Shown here in pieces: positions 1-8,666 of a DNA stretch of 39,038 bases. The DNA comes from a virus. Numbering within the stretch: the stretch's first letter is position 1; every line of letters starts with the position of its first letter. The notes under the pieces were generated by a model. It was not told the DNA's origin. It did not search any database and was given only the letters and a program-made list of their open reading frames with translations. Location of the stretch: positions 1-39,038 of the IMG/VR virus record IMGVR_UViG_3300021403_000030; one strand, 5' to 3'. The translations under genes and the position numbers were made by a program.

Positions 1-139
1 TTTTGTCCGGCGGACGACAACCAACTCGCACCTATGTATTGCTTAGCTAGATGGATACTAAGACTTTAAAATTCGCATCTATATTTAAATTAAATCATGA
101 GAAATTAACTTTGGGAATCCCCCCCCCTATTTTGTATAT
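1..139. repeat. terminal direct repeat, left copy (circular closure)
   Basis: This stretch matches 38901-39038 base for base except that the C run at about 119-127 has nine Cs here and eight in the right copy. An overlap of this kind at both contig ends means a circular (or circularly permuted) genome of about 38.9 kb, as expected for headful packaging of a P22-like phage. It lies in the spacer between the gene ending at 127 and the coat gene, which starts at 38850. It contains a GTCC-GGC-GGAC hairpin near 5-15. Confidence 0.92.
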
Positions 140-531
140 ATTTTTTTACTACTATAATTACGTTTCCCAGATTGCGCTTTGATTTTAAGCTTTTCTTTTT
201 CATTTAATGATTCATTAATATCTAATAAATCTTCATGAATTGTTTTATTATGTTCAAAAATGCCTTCTACTGGATCGTAAAAACCTTTTTTTATTGCTAC
301 TAAAACTTCAGCACTAATCCCAAAAGCCTCCATAATGTCATAATCTGCATATTTATTATTCAAATAAAAATAAATTCTCTTTAAATCGTGAAATCCAGGC
401 TGCTGATTAAAGTCATTACTAATTTGCTTTCTTCGCCATGCAGATTTAGGAATTTTCCTTATTTTAGGAGTAGGTTTCCAATTATCTATGCTACTTACAT
501 CTTCAATTTTTAAAATATCCATATCTTTCAC
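127..531 (-). CDS. hypothetical protein between scaffold and coat genes (134 aa)
   Basis: I do not recognise this protein. It is basic at both ends, with a lysine-rich C-terminus, and has no membrane segment. The start is GTG at 531, six bases after GGAG, and a later ATG (522) has a poorer site. On the circular map it lies between the scaffold gene, which ends 12 bp upstream, and the major coat gene, so it is transcribed with the head genes. P22 itself has no gene in this slot. A minor head or assembly role is only an inference from position. Confidence 0.75.
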   Translation of the reverse strand: MKDMDILKIEDVSSIDNWKPTPKIRKIPKSAWRRKQISNDFNQQPGFHDLKRIYFYLNNKYADYDIMEAFGISAEVLVAIKKGFYDPVEGIFEHNKTIHEDLLDINESLNEKEKLKIKAQSGKRNYSSKKIYTK

Positions 532-542
532 TTAAATCTCCA

Positions 543-1472
543 CTATCTTTTAAATTTAGAACGTGCATTTGCAAGTCTTTTAGCATCATTTCTTGCTATT
601 AATTCATCGCCATTGAGTTCTTTATTTTCTTTTGCCTTAGGTTGAGCAATAATTGCATCTGCTTTTAATTTATCCAATGGTCTAGGGGCTGATGATATAG
701 GTTTATTTTTTCTCATTTTCTCTTCTAACTTACCCATTTCTCGTATTTGAGCATATGGATCGCTTAATTTAGATATTCGTTGCAATTCGTCTGGATGTCT
801 TTTTGCTGCTGCATACAAAAATGCCGCTGGATCTTCAAGAGAACGCGTAGCGTTTGTCATATAATTCGTGATATCACAACCTACATCTCTTATAGCCTCT
901 CGAAAATCGCTAAACCTGTCCATTCCACTTAATAATTTTCTTTGAAAATCCTGATCGAGCCGCATTTCTTCATTTCTTTGTACTTCTTGTTGTTTTTTAG
1001 CATGCATATTATTAACAGTTTGTTCTACCATTGACTCAAATTGACGTTGCCAATCTTCATCAGAATTGGGGTCGGCTTGAAAATTCTTGGCTTCTTGTTG
1101 TAATTGTTGATGCTGCAAAGGCGTAAGTTGTGATATTTGAGATTCTAAAGCTTGGATTCGCGATTCATATTTTTCAGCTTGTTTTTTAAGCCTACTTTTC
1201 ATAACTTCAGTCATGCTTTCAGTTTCATTTCCATATTCATCTATTTCTTTTGAGGATTTCTCTTCAATTTTTTCGTGATTCTCTTCCGGCTCATGTGTTT
1301 TAGGAATAATAGGCGAAGCATCAATCCCATAATCATCGCTGGACTCAACATTTTCCTCATTAATTTCTTGCCTTTCTTCTTGCTCATCTATATGTTCAGG
1401 AGTTGGGGGTTGCTGCGAATTACCTTGTCCTGTTATTAATAAATCATCAATATTACTTATGTTGCCTGACAT
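543..1472 (-). CDS. P22-like scaffolding protein (309 aa)
   Basis: This is very likely the scaffolding protein that guides coat assembly and then leaves the procapsid. It follows the portal gene and precedes coat on the circle, as gene 8 does in P22, and its length is close to P22 scaffold (303 aa). The first 100 residues are acidic and rich in Q, E and P. The middle is predicted coiled coil with long Q runs. The C-terminus is a short basic helix (KRLANARSKFKR), the part that binds coat in P22. I chose ATG 1472 rather than 1481 because AGGAG lies nine bases upstream of it. The gene start overlaps the end of the portal gene by 20 bp. Confidence 0.82.
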   Translation of the reverse strand: MSGNISNIDDLLITGQGNSQQPPTPEHIDEQEERQEINEENVESSDDYGIDASPIIPKTHEPEENHEKIEEKSSKEIDEYGNETESMTEVMKSRLKKQAEKYESRIQALESQISQLTPLQHQQLQQEAKNFQADPNSDEDWQRQFESMVEQTVNNMHAKKQQEVQRNEEMRLDQDFQRKLLSGMDRFSDFREAIRDVGCDITNYMTNATRSLEDPAAFLYAAAKRHPDELQRISKLSDPYAQIREMGKLEEKMRKNKPISSAPRPLDKLKADAIIAQPKAKENKELNGDELIARNDAKRLANARSKFKR

Positions 1473-3783
1473 TGCCTGCATCTCCTGTATTATGTGTTAA
1501 TATTTTTACCATGTTGTCAGCATGTGCAATAGCATTATCACTTTGAGTCCTTTCTGTTTCTGCCATATAACGCATTCTTTGCTCTTCAATATTGCCAGCA
1601 AGCTCTAATTTGGCTATTTCCAACTTCATTTGTTCAATTTCAATTTCGGCTTGCATTTGTTGCTGCTTAAGCGCCAATTCTTGCTGTTTAATCTGTATTT
1701 GTTGCTGCTTAAATTGAGCATCTACTGCTAAAGCTTCTTGTTCGGGGGATGGGCCTTGTTGCTGTGGCATTTCTCCCGTTTTGCCAGCTTCGATAATCTG
1801 AGGGGGTACACGTGTCTTAAGTCTATTTTTAATTTCAATAGTATTGGCAAGAGGCAAGTTTTCAGCGTAGAGATCGGCAATAAGATTAAATGCAGTTGGG
1901 TCAGCTTGGAGTACTTCCCGCAAGCTTTGTAATGCCTGTTCTTTTTGTCCTTCATAACTTGGCCCCGGTTTAAGCCTAACTTGATACGTACCCTTTCTAA
2001 TATCATTTTCAATTTGTTCGCCATATGGATCTGTCTCTTTATTAATTGTAATGTTTTGGAATCCCTTGTCCGGCATCATAAGAGTCATAACACGTTCAGT
2101 GTCATAAACATTAGGAATCATTTCATTGATAACTTCGCCCCCAGCTTCAATTGCCATATTTATAGAATTGAAGAATCCATAGGTTACAAATGATCCCTGG
2201 CGGGTGCGAGCGTCTAACGCCTTACCACTAGCCTCATCTCCATTATTACCCATACGAGCCGGATAAAGACCAGTAGATGTATAAAGGTCTTGCATTGCAA
2301 GATTATATTGGGTCTCCAATGACTGAGACAGCTCTGGAGGCCTGATTTGTTCTGGTTTAAGCCCATCTGGATCTTTATCATAAGCCAATAAGCCTTGGGT
2401 ATTAGTTGGATCTGCCCAGTTTCTTCTTGTATCAAGACTTGAGACTACTGTTTTTGGACCAAACCATTGATCATATCTGCTAACTTTTAAAACATAAGCC
2501 GACTGGGTACGTAAATAATTTATATACCTTTGAGTATCACGGCAATCTTGGAAAAATGATCGGCAAATTTGTTTCCCGGTCTTATCGTAATAAGAATTAT
2601 TATCAACAAAAATTATAGGAAGACTTTGACTAGGAAAGACAGTTTTATCTAGTTCATAATTACCAGCAATGCGGTAATGAATAATCTTATAACGGTCTTT
2701 AGGTCTTTGATTTACAATACGGACAATTTCATTATTACGCCAAAGCGTAATAACTTCTGGCTCTTCTTCTATAACTACTTCATTGGCTTTAAATTTATTT
2801 AAATTCATTCCTTTAGGTTGAGGCAAAATTTCATGCGATCCTGCAACCCCAATGCCGTCCAATGGCAAATTCAAAGGCTCTTCATCTACTAAATTTAATT
2901 GGCCATCCATGGCCATAGCGGAATTTAAATCACCGCCTAACATCTCCCTATCAACTAAGCGATTACGATCGTTAATCGCCTTGGAACTCTTTATTAACTC
3001 GTCCATCTCCTCTTGATTGAGCGTCTCACCATTAGATAATCCATATAATCTGTCCTTTTCATATTCTCGCACATAATAATCAATAATAGTAATATGCTCA
3101 TCATCAGCCCAATTAAATGGATTTGTAGATTCATCAGGCTGCACAGCTAAGGCGATTTCTTCTTGTGTCTGTGTAATACTGCTAGATTTTAATATATTTT
3201 GCTCTACATCTTTACCATATTTCTGCCTAAACTTTTTACGAGACATACATGATATAAAACCACAATGCATACCGTCAGTTTTATTTTTCTTCTCCGCACT
3301 CAAATCCCAAAAAGCTCGAGTTGAATCTTTAAAATGAAAATGAACTATTTTTTGATTGAGAGATTTTTCATGCTCATAATCTGTACCAATCCCATAAGCA
3401 CCATATCCACCAATGGCAGCTTGTCCTGCCGAAACCTGGTAAGCAATAGTTGCATCAGGAGAAAAGACAATGTCTTTTGTAATAATTTCTCTGAGAGAAG
3501 CCACCTTTTCATCACAATTAACCATTGGTACAACTTGTAATTGTGGGGTGTTTTGCTGCTGTTCTCCAATTAGAGCATTTGACATTGTAGCAAGTTTATT
3601 TGCTGTAAGAGCTACCTTGCGGTAGGTCTTAATCATATCGTCCTCTTCTTCTTGATCCCATTGCCTGCCGAGAATAAAAGAGTGCATCAAATGATAATTA
3701 TCAATATTAACTTTAAATTGTTCCTGAAATTTCTCGCAAGCAATACGAGCTTCACGAGCTATCTTCTCGTTTTCTTTAGCCAT
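1453..3783 (-). CDS. portal protein, P22 gp1 type (776 aa)
   Basis: This is the dodecameric portal of the P22 family, through which DNA enters and leaves the head. The length fits (P22 portal is 725 aa), and the N-terminal third carries the family pattern of a QWD-containing helix followed by a segment rich in T, A, N and K. The last 100 residues are an almost unbroken Q/E-rich helix (about 680-750), matching the coiled-coil barrel that projects into the P22 head. The start at 3783 has AAAAGGA seven bases upstream. It sits between a coiled-coil gene and the scaffold gene in the late operon. Confidence 0.92.
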   Translation of the reverse strand: MAKENEKIAREARIACEKFQEQFKVNIDNYHLMHSFILGRQWDQEEEDDMIKTYRKVALTANKLATMSNALIGEQQQNTPQLQVVPMVNCDEKVASLREIITKDIVFSPDATIAYQVSAGQAAIGGYGAYGIGTDYEHEKSLNQKIVHFHFKDSTRAFWDLSAEKKNKTDGMHCGFISCMSRKKFRQKYGKDVEQNILKSSSITQTQEEIALAVQPDESTNPFNWADDEHITIIDYYVREYEKDRLYGLSNGETLNQEEMDELIKSSKAINDRNRLVDREMLGGDLNSAMAMDGQLNLVDEEPLNLPLDGIGVAGSHEILPQPKGMNLNKFKANEVVIEEEPEVITLWRNNEIVRIVNQRPKDRYKIIHYRIAGNYELDKTVFPSQSLPIIFVDNNSYYDKTGKQICRSFFQDCRDTQRYINYLRTQSAYVLKVSRYDQWFGPKTVVSSLDTRRNWADPTNTQGLLAYDKDPDGLKPEQIRPPELSQSLETQYNLAMQDLYTSTGLYPARMGNNGDEASGKALDARTRQGSFVTYGFFNSINMAIEAGGEVINEMIPNVYDTERVMTLMMPDKGFQNITINKETDPYGEQIENDIRKGTYQVRLKPGPSYEGQKEQALQSLREVLQADPTAFNLIADLYAENLPLANTIEIKNRLKTRVPPQIIEAGKTGEMPQQQGPSPEQEALAVDAQFKQQQIQIKQQELALKQQQMQAEIEIEQMKLEIAKLELAGNIEEQRMRYMAETERTQSDNAIAHADNMVKILTHNTGDAGNVRQHK

Positions 3784-3809
3784 ATCAAATCCTTTTGATA
3801 TATGATTTT

Positions 3810-4271
3810 TTATTCTAAATGTTTGCTATCATCATGTGCCTCTAATTTATCTCTTATTTCTCTAATACTGTCCCCATGCCATTCGACTGCAACCCTCAAT
3901 CTATTTATTTCATCTGGCATTCTTAATGCAACTTCATCCACAAGAGATTTAAGTCTTATTTCCAAATACCTTTTCAAATAATCACTTTTCACATCATCTA
4001 AGTTTGCTGTGTAGGCATGCGCCATATTCTGTATTTTTTCTTCAAATTGTTTTAGATGTTCAGATAATATTTTAGTGAACTCAGATTCGGGCTTAGAAAT
4101 AAGTAACTCAACTTTTTGTAGTTTTTCTAGATACAAATCACTATGTTCTCTCATTACTCTACCAACATCGTAATTTAATTGCCTTTTCTGCTCATCAAAA
4201 ATAGTTATATATTTAGAGATTTTTTTTACATATTTATTTAAATTATACAAAGTTTTAATAAATTTTATCAT
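3810..4271 (-). CDS. hypothetical coiled-coil protein (153 aa)
   Basis: This protein is not recognised. Nearly the whole chain is charged and helical with heptad-like leucines, and it has no membrane segment or cysteine motif. The ATG at 4271 overlaps the stop of the large terminase (ATGA), so translation is probably coupled, and the portal gene follows 26 bp later. The position between terminase and portal suggests a structural or packaging accessory protein, but nothing in the sequence proves it. Confidence 0.75.
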   Translation of the reverse strand: MIKFIKTLYNLNKYVKKISKYITIFDEQKRQLNYDVGRVMREHSDLYLEKLQKVELLISKPESEFTKILSEHLKQFEEKIQNMAHAYTANLDDVKSDYLKRYLEIRLKSLVDEVALRMPDEINRLRVAVEWHGDSIREIRDKLEAHDDSKHLE

Positions 4272-5791
4272 ATAAACATCCCCGCCATCCTTTCCGGTAA
4301 TTTCCTAACCTGATATCCACCATCAACTACATACTCTCCGCCATAAAATGTAAGCATTAATGCATCTCCTGTGTCTGGAGACTGGCCTATTCTTTTTTTA
4401 GTATCATCTTTGCCTTCAATCTTTAATTTGTCACTAGAATCATATTTATATCCAAAAAGTGTCAAATCTGTCTGTAATTCATCAGAGTCGGGTATTTCTA
4501 CGGGCGAATCTTGTATTAGCCATTCTCTTACTCTATCCCATAGTTCAGCCCGAGTATTAGCATAATGAGTCTTATCTTCTGCTGTTTTGGCAACATTAAC
4601 ACCGATGACAATATCCGAATATCCCAATTCATGTAATCGGTCAACAACTCCGGCTCCAATGCCTATATCATCAATACAAACCCGACTAGGATTTTCTTTT
4701 TCTATTATTTTCCTAATAATGCCTGCTAATTCCATTGTATCGATATGATAATGCGTCTGCAAATTGTAGGCTCTTCTGCCTCTACGCCTAATAATAGCCG
4801 TTCTATCATCACCCATTCTAGCAGGATCAACCCCTATAACCAAATTAGACTGACTATCTACTATATTTTTACGCGCTTTAATGACATGCTCTACATGAAT
4901 AAACGTATCAAGCATAGAGCTTAAAAAAGCCTCTGAATCGTTAAAAGGATATTCTTGCCTAAACTTACGACATTTTTGTTCATAATCACCCTTGAAATCA
5001 TCAAGCTTTAATCTTCTCCAATTTAAGTGTCCAGTAGTAAGACCATTAGAGCTATATAATGCTAGCCACTCTTTTTCTTCATCATGTGCAACAAAATGAG
5101 GATTTTCGATGCAATATTTGTCTTCCCAATACCAGGGCACAAATATTGCTTGATATTGTGATTTGCCATTCTTAGCTTCACACCACTCACGATAAAAGTC
5201 ATTGTCCTGGCCATTAGCCGTGGATTCTTTTATGATTTCAGTACCACCCCCATGAGCTACAGTTTGCAGCAATCCAAGAGTAATACGAGCTGGGTCTTTG
5301 TAAAATGCATATTCTGATAAATGTAGATACTGATTAGTCATTGAGCGGCCAATTTCTGCGTTACCCGCCGTACCGACACGATAACCAGAGCCGATATCAT
5401 TGAACATCAATGTATTTTCATTATTTTTAGAGGCCTTACTAAATAATTCCACCGGCAAATTTTCATCAAATCTTTTAGTAATACTAAATATAGTACGTGT
5501 AGCATCAGCTGAATGAGTAAGAATAAAAGCTTGCTTCCCTTTTTTTGTCCTTATTTTTGATAAATCTCTGCCTTGCACATAAGTGCTAACTCCCTGCTGA
5601 CGTCCTTTTAATATCAACGCTCTTATCATGCCTACAGCTTTTAATTGCTTATCTAATCGTTGGTCTATGTATCTTTGTGCGCGATTAAAAATGAAAGGAC
5701 GCGAGACGCCATAGCTATCATGTATAATTAGGAAATTCTTAGCAAACAACTCTGGTGACTTTAATATTTTTATCAGCTTTTCATCTGACAT
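4268..5791 (-). CDS. terminase large subunit (507 aa)
   Basis: This is the DNA-packaging motor, an ATPase joined to a headful nuclease. A Walker-A-like motif KGRQQGVST lies near residues 61-69. A Walker-B-like region (LHLSEYAF) lies near 160, with a TANG-type coupling motif near 190. The nuclease half shows the expected acidic residues in GVDPARMGDD (about 322), CIDDIGIG (about 370) and SPDTGDA (about 475). I chose ATG 5791 because AGGA lies eight bases upstream, rather than the in-frame TTG two codons earlier. The small terminase gene lies 3.3 kb upstream instead of next to it. Confidence 0.94.
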   Translation of the reverse strand: MSDEKLIKILKSPELFAKNFLIIHDSYGVSRPFIFNRAQRYIDQRLDKQLKAVGMIRALILKGRQQGVSTYVQGRDLSKIRTKKGKQAFILTHSADATRTIFSITKRFDENLPVELFSKASKNNENTLMFNDIGSGYRVGTAGNAEIGRSMTNQYLHLSEYAFYKDPARITLGLLQTVAHGGGTEIIKESTANGQDNDFYREWCEAKNGKSQYQAIFVPWYWEDKYCIENPHFVAHDEEKEWLALYSSNGLTTGHLNWRRLKLDDFKGDYEQKCRKFRQEYPFNDSEAFLSSMLDTFIHVEHVIKARKNIVDSQSNLVIGVDPARMGDDRTAIIRRRGRRAYNLQTHYHIDTMELAGIIRKIIEKENPSRVCIDDIGIGAGVVDRLHELGYSDIVIGVNVAKTAEDKTHYANTRAELWDRVREWLIQDSPVEIPDSDELQTDLTLFGYKYDSSDKLKIEGKDDTKKRIGQSPDTGDALMLTFYGGEYVVDGGYQVRKLPERMAGMFI

Positions 5792-5815
5792 TAACAAATC
5801 CTTTTGTTATTAATT

Positions 5816-5907
5816 TGGCGAACCGGAGGGATTTGCACCCTCACCTGAAGCCTCTACGGGTCCGGATCTCATATCTTCCTGGCATCCTCCGCCAGTACAG
5901 ACGTTTC
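5816..5907 (-). ncRNA. tRNA-like RNA candidate B ahead of the terminase gene
   Basis: No ORF fits the 130-bp gap here. Read on the minus strand it ends in an encoded CCA (5818-5816), preceded by CGGTTCG. A perfect 5-bp T-arm-like hairpin, GAGGG with loop TGCAAAT and CCCTC, lies at 5842-5826. Further 5' are a 5-bp hairpin CTGGC/GCCAG (5895-5879) and a GAAG/CTTC stem (5878-5847). The best 5' partner for the acceptor is GAAACG (5907-5902), with one mismatch. No normal D arm or anticodon arm can be drawn. It could be a degenerate tRNA or a distinct structured RNA. Confidence 0.4.
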
Positions 5908-5927
5908 TGCATTGCTGCAAGAAATCT

Positions 5928-6209
5928 TTAATTATTCTCTTTAACTAAATGCCCATAAGCAAACTTAGGGCTAGAAGCCCAAGTAGTTTCGTCATAAATA
6001 TCGTATTTCCAAAGCGGGGGAGGCATCTTATATTTATGTCTATTTAGATAATTAGTAATGCGTGCATGTATCCGGTTGATATGCTCTATATATTCAATGA
6101 CCCTAGGGTCTTCTATCTGCATATACGCACCATCTTTCATTCTCGGACATTTATGAGCTTTTAAACTATTGTAATGCCGCAACCATCCCTTGTATATTAA
6201 GTTATCCAT
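5928..6209 (-). CDS. hypothetical protein (93 aa)
   Basis: This protein is not recognised. It is rich in H, Y, W, K and N, and basic in its first half, with a proline run (MPPPLW) near residue 62. There is no membrane segment. It is the last gene of the accessory block before tRNA-like element B and the large terminase. The ribosome site is weak. Similar small aromatic-rich proteins near terminase genes are sometimes HNH-like, but no HNH motif is visible. Confidence 0.65.
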   Translation of the reverse strand: MDNLIYKGWLRHYNSLKAHKCPRMKDGAYMQIEDPRVIEYIEHINRIHARITNYLNRHKYKMPPPLWKYDIYDETTWASSPKFAYGHLVKENN

Positions 6210-6228
6210 AACTTTATATTGTCCTGAT

Positions 6229-6297
6229 TTAAAATAAAAAATATCCTATCGCAAATCCAATCATAAATAAGACTAATACTCCTAGCAATTCTTCCAT
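6229..6297 (-). CDS. 22-residue membrane peptide
   Basis: A very short ORF begins MEELLG and then runs as one hydrophobic helix to its end. The site GGGAAG lies eight bases before the ATG, and the gene fills the gap between its neighbours without overlap. The composition and the ribosome site suggest a real single-span peptide, perhaps acting at the inner membrane. At this length chance cannot be excluded. Confidence 0.45.
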   Translation of the reverse strand: MEELLGVLVLFMIGFAIGYFLF

Positions 6298-6308
6298 TAT
6301 TTACTTCC

Positions 6309-7115
6309 CTATTCGATTGATTTTATAAATTTATCTCTAGCCCTCTCGGCCTCTTCTAAGGAATTAAATATTTCATTATCGGCAATAGTGACTGAGTCTC
6401 CTTCAATAAGCACATTGCAAACAACATAAAAAAAATCTCTTTTGTATTCACCTCTGTCCCACATCTCCCCGCACCCTACTTTAATCGGAATAATATCTTT
6501 AATCTTAGTTTTAAATATATCTCTAAAGCTAAAAAATCTCGAATAAATATAAACCTCGTCTCCGACTTTAAATTTAGGAGTAGGTGTTTCTTCTTTTAAT
6601 GACTCCAAATATTCAATTTGTGCATTTAGTGCTTGGCCAAGGGTAGGATAAAGATATTTCTCTAAATAAGTGTGAAGATTATTATCTTTCTCCTTAATGA
6701 TAGCTGAACAGTAATAACCCCTTTCGTTAGTACCTGATATTATAAGGTTCTCTACTACGCGCCAATTTTTGGGTTGTGCTGATAAACCCGGTACAAAACT
6801 CCAAACTTCTTGTCCTATTTCATATTTTGGTTTTGGTTCATACCCTATATTATTACGCAATGAATCTAAAAACTTTAAATGCATCTCAATACAATCGGGA
6901 AGGCTTTCTCTTTTGGGTTTAAGTTCATAACTTAGATTGGGCTTATCATTCTCTTTCATAATTCTATCTGTATGAAAATAAACAGTATCATAAACAAATT
7001 TAATCGCACCGCGTATGTCAATATCAATAGATTCCTTGCCATCTATGCGCCCAACTAAAAATTTCATCATTTCTTGTATGGTCTTGCAACTTTTTTCAAT
7101 ATCCTTATTGTTCAT
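6309..7115 (-). CDS. hypothetical protein with two IGxEVW / AQIxYL modules (268 aa)
   Basis: The function is unknown. The chain contains two copies of a module also seen in neighbouring small genes: an SH3/KOW-like strand pattern (KYEIGQEVW near 98, KFKVGDEVYIY near 185), each followed by a C-terminal helix (QALNAQIEYLESL near 165, SLEEAERARDKF near 255). The N-terminal 90 residues are a separate helical part. The ATG at 7115 touches the stop of the preceding gene, so translation is coupled. It looks like a duplication-derived relative of 7115-7504. Confidence 0.75.
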   Translation of the reverse strand: MNNKDIEKSCKTIQEMMKFLVGRIDGKESIDIDIRGAIKFVYDTVYFHTDRIMKENDKPNLSYELKPKRESLPDCIEMHLKFLDSLRNNIGYEPKPKYEIGQEVWSFVPGLSAQPKNWRVVENLIISGTNERGYYCSAIIKEKDNNLHTYLEKYLYPTLGQALNAQIEYLESLKEETPTPKFKVGDEVYIYSRFFSFRDIFKTKIKDIIPIKVGCGEMWDRGEYKRDFFYVVCNVLIEGDSVTIADNEIFNSLEEAERARDKFIKSIE

Positions 7116-7504
7116 TATGCCTCCTTCTCTCTTAATTGTTCTAAATATGATATTTGAGCATCTATTGCCTCATTACGTGTCTTAAAAAGATTATGTTCTG
7201 AAACAGACTTGTAAGAATTTTCAGGGAATTCCTTAAAACTACAATTACACCATATTGTTTGGCAAGGTGACTCATATATGTCTTGAATAATCATTTCTTG
7301 CGGAGTCAAATTCACCGGAGTCCAAACTATATCACCTATCCTAAATTTACGTTCCGAGCCAAGTAAAATATATAACTGTTCTGTACGATTTAATTTAGCA
7401 AAATTATTAATTTCATTGATTAATTTATCCACAGTATTTATTCTTGTTGGTGTAGAGATAAATGTAACACTATGCATAAATTTAACAAATTCATCGTCTG
7501 TCAT
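7115..7504 (-). CDS. hypothetical protein, IGDxVW / AQIxYL family (129 aa)
   Basis: This is an unknown protein of the same small family as 6309-7115 and 10799-11113. It has a helical N-terminus, then KFRIGDIVW near residue 54, a CxC pair (WCNCSF) near 85, and a C-terminal helix RNEAIDAQISYLEQL. The start at 7504 overlaps the stop of the membrane protein upstream by four bases. The family looks like a phage accessory protein with a small beta-barrel; its target is unknown. Confidence 0.75.
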   Translation of the reverse strand: MTDDEFVKFMHSVTFISTPTRINTVDKLINEINNFAKLNRTEQLYILLGSERKFRIGDIVWTPVNLTPQEMIIQDIYESPCQTIWCNCSFKEFPENSYKSVSEHNLFKTRNEAIDAQISYLEQLREKEA

Positions 7505-7857
7505 TCTTTGCTCTTACTTGTGATATCATTAATATACTCATCCATCTTTAACGAAATAACCTTTTCAACTTTAGCAGGCAATTCTGATTGTGATAGATAT
7601 TTAGCTCCTAGCATTACATACATTGACTCTTTAGAGGGTATAATGATTGCGAATAAGCTCAATAGTAAAAATATCCAATATTTATTTAAAATCTTTAAAG
7701 CCTCCAATCGCATATCTTCATCGCCTTCTTTAGCAGCTAGATATAACAAATAAAAAGCTCCAATAAAAAATAATGATGCTAAAATCCATAGTATAGTTAC
7801 TATACAACCCAAACTACCTAACAACTCTATTAAATATATTGCTAATGCTGCACTCAT
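7501..7857 (-). CDS. two-span membrane protein, possible holin (118 aa)
   Basis: There are two strongly hydrophobic segments, one broad span at residues 6-42 and another near 60-74, followed by a soluble charged tail of about 40 residues. The short charged loop KEGDEDMR separates them. No other obvious holin is encoded beside the endolysin, so this is one candidate, but it lies 23 kb upstream on the late transcript and has no specific holin motif. It overlaps both neighbours by 1-4 bases. Confidence 0.7.
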   Translation of the reverse strand: MSAALAIYLIELLGSLGCIVTILWILASLFFIGAFYLLYLAAKEGDEDMRLEALKILNKYWIFLLLSLFAIIIPSKESMYVMLGAKYLSQSELPAKVEKVISLKMDEYINDITSKSKE

Positions 7858-8120
7858 TATTCTTTCCTCAATATATTAACTTTCTCAGTTAAATCATTGA
7901 TTTTTTCTTCTAGAGCATCAATTCTATCTAGTTTAATATTTTCTTCTAAGGATGATTGTATTGTTTTGCGCAAAGATGATATTTGCTGATTATAATACAT
8001 TAAGATATCAGACGGCTTTTGTTTGGCGTCGTATTGAATGAAGTTATCACCTCCATATGCAATACCTGATAATTCTTTTAAAATATTATCCATTAATTCT
8101 TTATATCTATTATTATCCAT
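7857..8120 (-). CDS. hypothetical coiled-coil protein (87 aa)
   Basis: An unknown small protein. The last 35 residues form a clear leucine/isoleucine heptad helix (DALEEKINDLTEKV), and the first half is helical and polar. The start at 8120 abuts the ParD-like gene upstream (17 bp gap), and the stop shares a base with the next start, so it is part of the coupled accessory block. Confidence 0.7.
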   Translation of the reverse strand: MDNNRYKELMDNILKELSGIAYGGDNFIQYDAKQKPSDILMYYNQQISSLRKTIQSSLEENIKLDRIDALEEKINDLTEKVNILRKE

Positions 8121-8137
8121 CTATATTTATCTCCATA

Positions 8138-8317
8138 TCAATCAAGCAACTCAGTCATCAAAAGACAATCCAATGGAAGCTGGGGATTTTCTTCACATAA
8201 TTTACCTATCCTAGCCCAGTATTCTATCTGCTTCCCAATAGAACGAAACTCTGCTAATGCAACTTTTTTCGCATCATTGTAAAGCTCCTCATTGATTCTT
8301 ATTGGGATACTAGCCAT
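8138..8317 (-). CDS. ParD-like (ribbon-helix-helix) protein (59 aa)
   Basis: The chain begins MASIPIRINEELYNDAKK and continues AEFRSIGKQIEYWARIGK, the signature of the short ParD_like family (PF11903), thought to be ribbon-helix-helix DNA-binding proteins related to antitoxins. The length is typical. No toxin gene of the ParE type is next to it: the next gene encodes a coiled-coil protein. It may therefore be an orphan antitoxin, an autoregulator or an anti-defence factor. The gene sits 30 bp downstream of tRNA-Pro on the same strand. Confidence 0.72.
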   Translation of the reverse strand: MASIPIRINEELYNDAKKVALAEFRSIGKQIEYWARIGKLCEENPQLPLDCLLMTELLD

Positions 8318-8346
8318 AAAAATTTATACCTCTTTTGTCATAAAAC

Positions 8347-8423
8347 TGGTCTCCCGGGGTGGATTTGAACCACCGACTTCTCGGTTCCAAACCGAGCTCG
8401 CTACCAGGCTGCGCTACCGAGAG
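8347..8423 (-). tRNA. tRNA-Pro (anticodon UGG)
   Basis: A full cloverleaf reads on the minus strand. The 7-bp acceptor is CTCTCGG/CCGGGAG. The anticodon arm is CTCGG-TTTGGAA-CCGAG, with anticodon TGG. The T arm is GGTGG-TTCAAAT-CCACC, followed by A and an encoded CCA (8349-8347). The D stem has one G-A mismatch at its base. It is transcribed within the late accessory block and would read CCA and other CCN codons. Confidence 0.96.
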
Positions 8424-8576
8424 ATTAATTAATATCGGCCTTTCACCGATTCGTAGCTACTAGTACTGCCAGCTATAGCAGGCTGATACTTATGGCTGTA
8501 TAGCATAGCCTTTCAATATAGAGCTATAGAAATAGACCTGGTTTAATCCTCTCCCCCCATGACTGCCATAATCATC
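8424..8576 (-). ncRNA. non-coding stretch with stacked hairpins upstream of tRNA-Pro (element G)
   Basis: I see no gene in these 153 bases. On the minus strand they hold several hairpins: GGCT/AGCC around ATGCTATAC, CTGC/GCAG around TATAGCTG, and just before the tRNA a 5-bp stem ATCGG/CCGAT with the 7-base loop TGAAAGG. That last hairpin resembles the T-arm-like hairpins of the other tRNA-like candidates. An acceptor stem is only weakly possible (ATTAA/TTAAT). It may be a structured leader or an RNA co-processed with tRNA-Pro. Confidence 0.25.
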
Positions 8577-8666
8577 TTAACCGCACAAACTTTGAATAAT
8601 CCATGGATCTGCATGGATTATTTTCTCTAAATACCTAATTTGTGCATCAATTATCCTATAATAGTT
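8577..8666 (-). pseudogene. start-less remnant of an AQIxYL-family gene
   Basis: An open frame without a start codon encodes a tail containing IIDAQIRYLEKI. This matches the C-terminal helix of the small family at 7115-7504 (IDAQISYLEQL) and 6309-7115 (LNAQIEYLESL). It overlaps the 3' end of the acidic gene at 8651. A hairpin with 11-bp arms (8595-8605 with 8612-8622) lies inside it. It looks like the surviving 3' end of a duplicated family member. Confidence 0.4.
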
